Origin: Branchinecta lynchi
Lineage: Eukaryota; Arthropoda; Branchiopoda; Anostraca; Branchinectidae
Direction of reading: 5' to 3'
Length of the DNA stretch: 64,000 nt
Assembly: GCA_023053575.1 (NCBI GenBank)
Contig: JAKZAP010000005.1
Location: forward strand, 4,278,001 to 4,342,000
Made by a program: the position numbers and the translations under genes. Positions 32,401 to 44,496 of the stretch are shown piece by piece. A model generated the notes under the pieces. It did not search any database. It had not been told where the DNA came from and was given only the letters and a program-made list of their open reading frames with translations. Position 1 is the stretch's first letter. Each line of letters starts with the position of its first letter.

Positions 32401-35400
32401 AGTTTTTTTACTTAAAAATAATCGTTTTTTTCTACAAAACAGTCGGTAAAAATGACAAGCCAGTCGGTAAATACCCTGCCCCCCCCCCCCCCCCCAAAAA
32501 AAAACTGTTTGGCTAGTAACGCCTCTGGTTGTCACTACCTAGATTTTGTTTTTCCCGGTCATCAGTAAAATCAGTTCAGAACAAAATTTGCCAAATCTTA
32601 GTTTCTCCATTAACATACAAGTGAGAACATCAGTTTCGTTTCGTCGTCTCATTCGACTGGGAACACTGCAGTTAAGGTTATGTTGGTTTTTTTTTTTGCC
32701 CAATCCAAAATTTGGTGAAAACCCGGAAGAATGTTAGGCCCAGGAAAGATATCTGGCTAGATGTTTGGAACTGAGCACCGAAAACCTGTCCTTAGCCGCA
32801 TATAATTCGAACCCGTCCTAGCTCAGCAGATTTAATTCGTTTGATTGATACAATTTTTAAAGCACCTTGAGTTACCAGATTCATATGCTGAAATTTTATT
32901 GAGTGATATGATTAAAGTGTTTGACAGTTTAGATCATAAAGTTGCAATTCGTGAAGCAAAAGAGATGGGGGCCAGTATATTTATTGTCCGGATGATTGCA
33001 AGTTTTCTATCGGGCCGGAAACAAAGTGTTATGCTCACAAAAGATACAATTTCTGAGTTGTTCGAATTTTTTGTGGTACACCACAGGGAACGAAACTCGA
33101 GCCGATTCTTTTTATTATTCTTTTAAATCGAGTTTTAATTGAAATTTTGAACCGTTGTTTTGAGTGGTGTTGCTTTGACGAATTTGAACCCATATTCTGT
33201 GGATTCATCTATTTCACAAACTTTCAGTATTTTAGCACATGACCTTAATGAGGTTAAATTGCTGTCAGCCGCCAAAAGAGTTTTATTATGCGAGTGTCGT
33301 ATCTGAAGAGGAAATTGCCAGACCTTGAAGATGTTGGTCGCGAAAATACTCGGCGTTACGATCGATGATAACCTAAGATGGCACTCTCATGTTCACCAGA
33401 AGTGTTCTTTACTTCTTCGTTCATTTTTAGTTCTCCGCCGGTTTTGCGCTGCCTAAACAAATAATGAGGTCTATTTATTGTACTTATATCAGACCTAATG
33501 CAGAATACGCATGTCCAGTTTGGCATCCCGGACTATCAGCATCGCAATCTGATAAGTTGGAAGTGATCCAGAAAAGGGCTATTCGAATTATCCTTGGGAA
33601 TTGCTATAGGCGTATTCTCGCCGTTCCCCGAAGACTCCCGGGCTTATCAGTGATAAAACAACGCTACTAGGTGTAGTGATCTCTTCTGACCTTTCATGGC
33701 ACGAAAATACAAAGACAATTGTAAAGAAAGCTAACAGCGCAATTCAAATGCTGAAAACACTGAAAAAGTTTCGCGTTCCTAAGGACAAGCTAAAGCTAAT
33801 GTTTTGCTGTTTCATTCGACCGTTAGTCGAATATGCTTGTCCGGTTTGGCACTTTGCTCTTACCCAAGGTGAAACTGATACAATAGAGCGAGTTCAGAAG
33901 AGATCGCTGCAAATTATCTATGGTGGTTCCCCCCTACCATACTCTTTTTACCTCAAAGAATTTAAAATTGAATCCCTTTCTTCCCGCCGCGGAAAACTAT
34001 GCCGCAACTTTGGCTCCTCCCTTCTCCAGCACCCCATGTACCGTTTATTCCTTCCCCCACCCTTTGTTCCTGTAAGATCTCGTCCCCCCGAGAAGTAGCT
34101 GAAAAGGTTCCCAAACTGACCCCAATCTACTGTAACACCATGTGCTACAGTAGAAGCTTTGTGCCTAGCTTCGTAAAGCAGTACAATGATCTTTAGCATT
34201 ATCTGCCTTGTTATTCTTATTTTCTTTTAATTTTTTGTTGACAACTTATTTTATCCCTGTTTATGACTACAAAAACATCGTATTTGGGCTCTGCCCACGA
34301 GAGATATGTTTTGCTTTATTATTAAATAAATTAATCGAAGGGATCGACGAGAATAGAGGGAGTCACTCCACGCGGACTCGGCGTACATAAAACAGCGAGA
34401 ACACGGGGAATGCTCTGACGACCTTGAAGGAGCGAAGGCATAAGCTGACCATGGATTTTGGTTTGAAATGCCTATGCTCAGAAAAACATCGACCCGGTAC
34501 AAGAGGGCAGACAAAGTCCTTGGGTCTTCAAAAACTTAAGCCCCCGCCAACAAAATCATCCGAGAGGTACCTGAATTCATTTGTCCCTTATTTTATTAAG
34601 CATTTTAACTCTACAAATCTTTGAATGTATTGTATTATGATTGTAATCCGTTGTAATGTTGACAATCCGAGGCTAGCTGTATGCTATTGTGGAGAATTAA
34701 AACGAGTTGATTTGATTCTGAAGATGGAAATAATAAAAATAGTCCTCTTGAATGCCGTCTGCGTTGGCAACAAAAAATCTCGTAGTGTTTTTGATAGAAG
34801 GCCGAACGCGTCGTGACCAAACTTGGTAGAATAGACGGAGCTTGGTTGGATGAGCATATTTATTTAGGGTTTGGGTACTAGCAAGCGCTCTTGTGACTCC
34901 CGACTTGAGTGCTGGTTGGCTTTTCCACGTGGCTAATGTGCGACTCGGTTGAAGCGAAAACCTAATCGCTTGTTCACGCTTCAGATAACTCACACCTAGA
35001 TTGCAAGGGTGATTGTTATTTTTGGGATCTGAAAACGTAAGTGGAGGGATACCTATGACATCGCAAAAGTTGTCCGTCTGACTGTCCGTCTGTCCGCACG
35101 ATAACTGTCGAAGTGATTGAGACGTTTTGATGAAACTTGGTTGGAGGATCCTTTCGGTCAAAGTACAGGTCAAGTTCGAAGATGGGCTCTGTAGCCCTAT
35201 ATTTGAGGGTGGGGGAGGGGTTTCAAATTAAGGGGCAACAAAAATATTTGTTAAGAAATTTATTTTCTCGCCGGACAATTAGTTCGGCCGGAATCCAGCC
35301 CGAACCGGAGAAATTGTTAAAAGTAAAAGTTTTATTTAATTTGATAAGATATTTGATTTGCGGTAAGAAGACATGCTGAATTCGTAGATGACAATCATTT

Positions 35401-38400
35401 TCTCAGCAGACGTATAGATCGCTCGGAATCCGGCTGAAACCGGAAAATTTGTTAAAAGTAAAAGTTTCATCTGAAGTTGATTAGATGTTCGATGTAGGGT
35501 ATAAGGAGGCATGTTGAATTAGTTTTTGAGCTTTAGTTCTTTACCAAACAAGTAGTTTGTTCGGAATCCGGCCGAAACCGGAAGTTGGGCAGAAGTAAGG
35601 AAGAAAGGAGATACGACGTAGGCTATAGGGTAAACCACATGCTGAATCCATTTGACAGCGCAAAACGTATCTGAATATATATGAACTTGGTGAAATTTAG
35701 CTGTCGTATCCGTTTTGCACTGTCAAATATAAACTTGGTCTTCTCCGATTATTACCATTGGCCTTAACCTGCTTGTAAATTTTAAAAGTATAAATGTTTA
35801 AGAATACTGTTGAAGACCAAACATCTACAAGACCGAATTGTCGGGAGCAAATATTAAGAGTTTGGGATCCCATCGAAGCCTTTGGTCTTGTTTCTCTAGC
35901 GATCTGGCGGCAATTCGTCATTGGATTTTGTGACGGGTGTATGTAGTTCACAAAGAGCTTCCCCTTGTATGATTTCTCGGCGATCTTCTTCCTCCTTATA
36001 ACGTTTCCGCTAGATGACGCTTCCATTCACGGTCCATACTGTGGACTCAAAATAAAGGTTGACAAAGATCCTCTATTAATTGTCAGGTAGTGGAAGGTCT
36101 TTTTGAATCATCAGGCTATGAACAGCTCATTATGGGCCTTTGGTCTTACTGAAAATAAATCAAAAGGACTACGAATGAAGTAGCCTAATCTGATAGATCT
36201 GGACAAAAACATGCCCCTGTGCGCCATATCATACAATCGACAGAAGATACCCTAATGGTGAAGACACTCACCATCTGCAGGCGGATCTCCAACGAATTGA
36301 AGACTGGGAGCGTGTTCCAGCCTTCTAAGAATAGTTACTATTAGTTACTATTTCCGTTCCATCCTCACGAAAAGTTACTACGCTGACCGTTCCAACCTTA
36401 CCGGAATAGTAACTAATAGTTACTATTTGCTTACCATGCTCGGGAGCGTAGTAAGCGTAGTAACTACGCATCTCTGTAACGTGATTGGTCGGATTCGCCC
36501 CTGGCGTGAGATCCTGCTGGAAAATAGAAAAATAGTTCCAGCCTTGACGGCAAAAAGCCAGAATTCGTGACGTCATGCGTAGTAACTACGGTAAGTAGGG
36601 TGGAACACGCTCTGGATGAAGAAGTGGATCATGGAAATCAATACTCAGAAAAGTCATGTCCTCACTCTGGGACCACAAAACTTTACGTCCTCATACTCTC
36701 TTGGTCCAACTGCACTTAGTCTTAGTAAAGAAGAAAGAGACCTAGGCATCTTAGTAGATTCCGAACTGAACTTCAATAGCCACTATGAAGCTGTCGTCAA
36801 GAAGGCTTCCAAAATTGCTGGTATCATCAGAAGAAACTTCTCGTGCGAGGACGACAAAACGCTTGCTACGCTCTATAAGTTACTTGTCCGCTCGATTCTT
36901 GAGTATGGACATTGTTCTACAAGACCATACTATAACAAGGACATAGATGCTCTCGAAAATGTTCAGTGGAGGATAACCAAATTCTCTCCCAGATTACGTT
37001 TCCATCCCTACGAAGAGTGGCTTTGCAAGCTTAAAATCCCAACCCTCGACTATAGGTTCCATCGTGGTGATCTTATTGAAATGTACAAGCTCTGCAATGG
37101 AGCCTATGACAACGTACCAGCCCAGAGAATCGTGCAGTTTAATAGTAATCATGTTCGAGGACACCAGCACAAAGTGAGGACGGAACGCTTTTATAAGGAC
37201 ATTGGCCGCTGGACTTTCGCAAACCGAGTGGTCCAGCACTGGAATAACTTACCAGAGAGAGTAATCTGCTCCACAAACATGCTGACATTCAAGCAGGAAG
37301 TTGATGAATACTATTCAAGTGACATTTTCTCCTTGTGAAAATTTAGAAGAACTGTAAATTAAGAATTTTGTAGAGGCGTAACGGCCTGCCATCCAGTTTG
37401 CGAATATATTATATTATTATTAATTATTGAGACTTGGGGTAAGGCGATAGTTCTCTTAAAGGAGTTGTAAAGAAGGCCCTTACACAGTGGGAAACATTGG
37501 GCAATCCACATTTGAATTCCTGTTTTTCTTTCAGAGTATCGTTGGACATGCTTTCAGTCCAGGGGAATTCAGAAGTTCGATGGGCGAAAAAGCACGACAA
37601 GGGATTCTGGCGTGGCCGGGACTCTCGAAGAGAAAGACTTAATCTCATCGACATAGCCAGAAAAAATCCGGATCTGATTGACGCCAAAATGACCAACTTC
37701 TTTTTCTTCCGAGACGAAATTGAGAAATACGGCGGGACATCAGAGCCGGTATCCTTCTTCAAATTCTTTGACGTAAGCATTTGTTCTCACTGGATCAATA
37801 GAGCTTAGCAATCCGTGGGCGAAATCAGGTTCTTTGAAAGTTATGCGGGCGTGCAGACTACATAGAGATGGTCAGTTCTCGGATTGGCGTAGTAATTAGC
37901 TATGTTAGCCCTCTCGTTAATCACTCAATAGTATATCCTTTCAAAGTAGAGTGACCGATATTTCATGCCTACTTGAATTTTCCCCATCCCAAACTCTGCG
38001 GATTGGAGTAAAATTGACACTCGAAAGCAAGGGAACAGAACATTCTCTCCACCGGTTTCATTTCCTTAGATAACTTTCCGGAACAACCGGAAATACTGCT
38101 GTCTACTGGTCAGCTTGGAGATGGGATGGGGTAGCCGGGGTAGGACCATGAAAACATGGTAAGGTAAAGGTAAGGTACAATTTGAATGGCAAATGTAAAT
38201 AAACCTGGTGTTTCCCAAAAGCATCAGACATGCCAGTGGCATAAAAAACGACGCTTCACTAATTCTGATGGTTTTTTTTTAATTATTAATACAGTTCTAG
38301 CCTGAGGCATTGTAAACAAAAAACAAACGAACAAACATCTCGCATTAACAATGAAATTTAAAGGACCCCTCTTGCTTATTATGCCGTTTATAACATACAT

Positions 38401-41400
38401 AGCTACCTTATTGAATTATAAGCTTCTATAATCCCCACCTTTCTCTATTGTTTCGTTTTGTCCCCGCGAATTTTTAGCGCTTTTTCGGCCGTGCCGAGTT
38501 TTACCCGTCGCAAACATAAATTTTGCCGAAATCTTAAACCAACTCTTTGACACATAAGGTCATGAGAATCTTCAGTTTGTGTATTCTTTTACTCGCTTAG
38601 TGTTCCCACTTTTTTTTACCACGGCGTGTTCAGTTTTCAAATATTTTGCGCCCAGCCGCCGCGTCGGAGAGCAGGAAGGCTGGACAGACTGGACAAGCGC
38701 TAACAAGAAAAGCGCGAAATTCAGATGGAGTGTAATGGTATTTTCGATAAACGTTTTTCTGATCCATTTCACAATGCAAAGGTCGTGTTTAGTAAGAGTT
38801 GTGCTTTAAGGACAACATGAGAATTTACGACAACAGGCACATGACTAAAGGAAAAATAAAAAAGAAAAAAGGTTTGCGACATGGGTCTGATCTTCCCCCG
38901 AGCACAAACAAAAATGAATCAATTAAATCAGACAGAAGAATTATGATTGCTAGATAACATAAATCTTTTTAGAGCTCTTTTAAAAACGTCCCTATCTTCG
39001 GACACTCTTAGCAGTTTCGGGCAATGAATTCCGTACTTTTACACCTGTATGACAAATAGAAAAGCTCGACATTGTAGAATGATACCAAATGGCAGAAAGA
39101 TCGGACCGCCGTATTGTGTTATAGTCATGAAATTGACTGTTCAGGCAAAAAAAAGATTTTTAAAATCAGCAGGTAGTGAATAAAAAGACGAGGCAGTGTA
39201 TGAGAAACTGATGAAGAAAATGGAAGACCATAAATTGCTCTAATTGATTTGTTTTGTAGGATTTGAATCTGGTTAATATGTTTCGAAAAAGTAGAAGCCC
39301 AAGCTCAAGTACAATATGAAAGATAAGAATGGACCAGGGAGAAATAAATCAATCGGAAGTATGAATTGTGGAAGACAATGTTTGAGGCAGGAGAGCATAA
39401 CAACATTTCGGCTCAACAAAAGCCAACCAAAGCACTGGTGTGCTGCTTGAAAGAAAGATTTTCAAGCCAAGATATTTAAAGATATAGGCCAAGATATTTA
39501 AAATTAGAAGATCTTAGAAGTTCAGACCGGGAGAAAAGCATGTAGCGACATTTTTCTGCGTTTACAGCTAGTAAATTAGATACCGTGTATTCGAGGATGC
39601 CAGTTCTGGACCCATGCAATAGAAGATCTGACGAATTGCTTCCGGCTGAAATCGGAAAGAAAATATCTTTGAAGAACCTGTCTCGCCTATAATAGTAACG
39701 CAACCTACTCCCATAATCACTCCATATATTTCTAAACCCTGGTACCCCAATTTCGTACGGTATATTTTAGTCCCTCTAACAAAACCACGCTGATTTTCTC
39801 ACTTGCCGTGTTTTGCTACCCTACCTGCTACCTACCGATAAGTTTTTCCATCAGAAAAAATGGTCATGTAAATTTTGTCCCTGTTTTCGCTGTAAGTCAA
39901 CGGGTCTGGGAAAAGGCTTAAAACAGACAAAACCGTGGGTTATTCGTTGAAAACACAGCCAAGTTTTAAAGTATTCAAATATTCTAAAATACTTTAAGAG
40001 GGTTTTGCTTACAAATGACGGTCCCGAATGATCAAGGACGGATCTGGGACCAATAACAAGAGTTTTCCTTCGAGGCCACAATATCAACAAATGTTTTAAG
40101 GAACTGTAGCAATAATTATAAAATTATTTTCTGTCACTAACTCAGTTTTCCTTCTACTGGTCAGCCTTTGGTGGAGTTTTGGATAAAAAGAAAAACAAAT
40201 TAGAGGCGCATAGCAAAGAGATCAGAAAAATTGCCTCCAAATTGGGTTGTTGTGTTAAGTTGATTTAACCATAACCACGAAAGTTTTGGACTGTAGTTTC
40301 TAATACAAAAAAAATTTGACCATAATAATAACAACAAAATAAGAAAATAACGACAAAAGAAGAGCTGTAAGCTCATATGACACTTGCAAGCATTTTGCGG
40401 TTACAATGCGCACTTAAGGGGGCTAGGAATTCGTTTTGTAAGCAAAAGCACTGGTTCACAAATGATCATCGGCCTTTGGTATCATGAAAGAGTATCATTT
40501 GCTCGAAAGTACTTTTTTGCACTTCGTGGCTAAGATGCGCACATTAAGGGGGACAGAACTGAATTTGTGAGCATAATCAAAAATGTGTTTGCACTTTGCG
40601 GTAAGATTGGCGCTTTAAGTATGTTGGAAAGTCATTTGTAAGCAAAACCCTCGACGCAAAATGATTATGGGCCCTTGGGAATCACGAAAATGCATCTTTT
40701 GGTCAAAGGTATTTTCCTCACTTTGCAGTTAAGCTACGCACTTTAGGGGGGCTAAAAACTCATGTGTAAGCACATACTTAAGGTACAGATGATAATGGGC
40801 TCTTGGGGATTATGGAAGTGTATCGTTAGATCAGAAACACGCCCTCATATAAATGATCAAGTTTCTTTTGAATCCGCCGTGTACCAACTCTTCAAAAGGT
40901 ATGCATGACAACAAATTCTGGGATTCCAGTTCCCACCAATCCCCGAAGGTGGCCCGGTCAGGAAAATGACTCTTTCAGGTCAATCTGACCGGGTCCCTAA
41001 ATTACACCTGCCGGGGTTTCATCGTCCTAGTGCATCTGTTAGTACCTTAACTCGCGAACGCTGGAATTCCAGGAAACCCCCCAACCCCCACATTGCGCCG
41101 ATCCGGTCCATTTCTATGATAATGTATCTACAACTACAACTTGTTCTTCTGACCAAGCTTCATCCCGATCCCTCCACTCTAAGCCTGTCCCGACATTTCC
41201 GTCCTTCTTCAACCCCTCCGCCCAGAATTAGCGGATCTGGTCCGGACACGAAATGGGACATCTGCGACCCAAGCTCTTTCGATCCGTCAATCAAGTTTAA
41301 TTTGTATCCGATGCCTTGTTCGGAAATTATGCTTGCCTCAAGATCCCGGATTTTTCCTCCCCCCACGATGGTCGGGGGGGGGGGGGGTCAATCTAGTCGG

Positions 41401-44400
41401 GTCCCTGATACGCCTACCAAGTTTCATCGTCCTAGCTCATCTGGGAGTACCTTAACCCGTGATAACCGGGACCCACCCTCGCACAGTGCCGGGATCTGAT
41501 CCGGTTATGTCAACGATGTATACAAAGTGTGCTTGTTCTTCCCATCAAGTTTCATCTCGATCCCTCCACTCTAAGCGTGTCACGATATTTCCGATACCCC
41601 CCCCCCCCCCCTCCCTTCAGACTCCCGCCACTGATATCGGATCTGGTCCGAGCGTGAAATGGGACATGTGAGACAGACAAGTCTTCTTTCCAGTTATCAA
41701 GTTTCATTCATTTCTGATCGCCCGTTCAAAATTTACGAATGCGTTCTCCCTTCCCCACAATGGTCGAATTGGGGAAATGACTATTTCCGAGTCAGTTGGG
41801 TCGGGTCCCTGCTATTCCTGCCAATAAGTTTCGCCGTCTTAGCATATCTGGAACTCGTGACCACCGGAAAAGTATTCAGTCGATGGCACTTGGCCGGAAG
41901 CCAAGTGTCCTAAATACATAGTGACAACAACACAAAAAAAAAAGAATAGCAACAGAAGCATACAACGAAAGACACTATTTTCATTAGGGACACGTTGCAA
42001 AGGAGTGCCCTCCTCACGGGAAGGAAGATGAAGAGGTGATCAACTGCTTCCCCGACGCGAACAATCCGAGCGGAAAGTTCGCTGTTGCGAAGTCTGGACC
42101 GCCTTACAACCTCCGTGAGTGAGCAGCATCTGCTCATTGCTCACGTTGCAGCTCCGCAGGAGTCTGCAGAGGTGGTGGGGGGGACCCGGTTGTAGCCAGA
42201 TTGAAGCAATCTGGCATATTTCGGCGGGGTAGTGGACTAGTGCATTATAAGCGTCTTCCACCATCCTAACAACAGTAACTATTGGCAAGAACAAACAACC
42301 CAATAGAATCTTCGTGTTTGATTATTCGAAATTAGCACAGTATCATGGGAAGAAGTTATGGCAGAAAAAGAAGACCCCTCAGCTGCTTTTGATAAATTTA
42401 TGAGTATTTTGTCACCCATCTACGATCAGTGTTGCCCATTAAAAACTACAACTAAGAAGAAAAACCAACCGCGGAAGCCATGGATTACGGAAGAGCTACT
42501 GGAAATGATGGAGAAGAGAGACCAGTTATTCTCAGATTATCTCAATTGTGAGAGTGATGACAGTTGGGAAGAATACAGAAAGGAACGAAATAAGGTGAAC
42601 TCTGCACGGCGAACGGCTATGAGAGAGTATTTCAGAGAAAAATTAGAATCGCAGAAAGGAGACATTAGAGGGACATGGCTGACTATTAAAAGTGTTCTCG
42701 GTAATGGTAAGGATTCAGCATCAACTGAACATTTAGCCGTAGGTGAAAGAACTGTGAGTGGGAGGCAAGAAGTCAGTGAAGAGTTTTGTAAGTTTTTTAC
42801 CAAAATAGGATCGCAAATAAACCAAGAGGCAAAAGATCAGAGCGGACAGCTAGACACTGAGGAGTTTGACGATGACCGTGGTCTTCACCACTCATTTCAG
42901 TTTACTGAATGTACTATGGATGACATTACCCAAGCAGTGAAATCGATCAAATCCAATGCAGCTGGTGTTGATGGCCTTAATATCAAAGCTTTTAAAACAG
43001 TTGCTGCGTATCTCTTACCTGTCATCTTATATCTAGTCAATTTATCTGTTCAAAAAGGTGTGTTTCCTGACGAACTAAAACGCGCAAAAGTTATACCCCT
43101 CCATAAAGGAGGTGATAAAAGAGACATTTCCAACTGGAGACCGATATCTATTCTACCGCTGTTATCAAAAATTTATGAAAAAGTAGTGTATAAAAAAATA
43201 TACGAGTACATGAATTCGCTTGGATTTTTGTCAGACTCGCAGTTTGGTTTTAGAAAAGGTCACTCTACAGTGCATGCCGTTCATCACCTTTTAGACTGTG
43301 TAAATAGTGCATTTGAAAATAGTTTGATTCCTCTAACTATTTTTATTGATTTGAAGAAGGCGTTTGACACTGTGGATTTTGAAATTTTACTGAAAAGGCT
43401 GCGAAATCTTGGAATTAAGGATACGGCATTAAGTTGGTTTCGGTCTTACCTGTGCGGAAGATCAATGAAGGTGGTGATGAGTGACATATCCAGTGCAGCT
43501 ATGCCTATAAATTGTGGTGTTCCCCAAGGGTCAGTCCTTGGCCCGTTACTATTCTTGGTATATGTGGATACCCTTCGATTTTATCTAAACGATTCAGTTT
43601 TAACATCTTTCGCCGATGATACAGCTATCACAGTGCTCGCCCGGAATTCGAAAGAGCTTGTGCAAAAAGCAAACCACGTCCTGAGCCGGCTTCATGTTTT
43701 TACAGCTCTAAGCTCTCTTGCAGTAAATCCAAGAAAAACGAATTTTATGGTGTTTAGTCGAACTGGTTTGCCCGAGCTTCTTGATAATGTGCTATATAAT
43801 GGAGTCAACATAACACAGGTGTTTGTTTGTAAATATCTCGGATTTTATATTGATTGCAATTTGTCTTGGAAGAAGCATGGTGAAATAGTATCGGCAAAAG
43901 CAGCTAGAGGATTGGGAGTGATGAGGAGGCTGAAAAAAGTGTTTCCGATAGCAGTTGTCAAACTGTTATACAGTGCTATTGTGCATCCTTACATCACGTA
44001 CGGTTGTTCTGTTTGGGCAAGTAATTTCTTTGCCAATTATAAAAGAACCCAAATAATACAAAACAAAGCGCTGCGTCTCATAGGAGAATTTCAAAATTCT
44101 CAGAATACTCTGGAGTGTTTTAGAAAGAATGCGATTTTGAACGTAGGTGAGCTTCGTGATTACCAGCTAGCGATTTTTGTTTTTCAAAGTGTAAATAAGG
44201 TAAGCCCTGAGTACTTTTATGATTTTTTTAACACTAATTCATTTTATCACCCTTATTTTACCCGACATTCAGAGGATTTAGCTCACGAGAGAAGAAACAC
44301 AACAAGGGCAGGATTTGTTCTCAGGAACATAGGTGTGAGTGTCTGGAATGACCTTCCAGAATCGGTCAGAGAGGCTGCAAGTCTGGCATCATTCAAGAGA

Positions 44401-44457
44401 ATGGTCAAATCTCATTATTTGAGAGGGAAAGAAGTGTGATAGGAGGAAAGGGTATTT

Positions 44458-44496
<39 letters not shown>

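Larger units (their letters stand above)
32830..34625 (+). pseudogene. LINE A: decayed reverse transcriptase, split by nested insertions
   Basis: 32845-33126 carries [11 protein letters not shown] (the FDxVDH-type block) and [12 protein letters not shown]. 33464-33600 carries [17 protein letters not shown] and [12 protein letters not shown]. After an 800-bp interruption the C-terminal part resumes at about 34411 ([19 protein letters not shown]) and ends [15 protein letters not shown]. Several frameshifts are present, so it is inactive. It lies in POGLUT2/3 intron 4. Confidence 0.82.
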
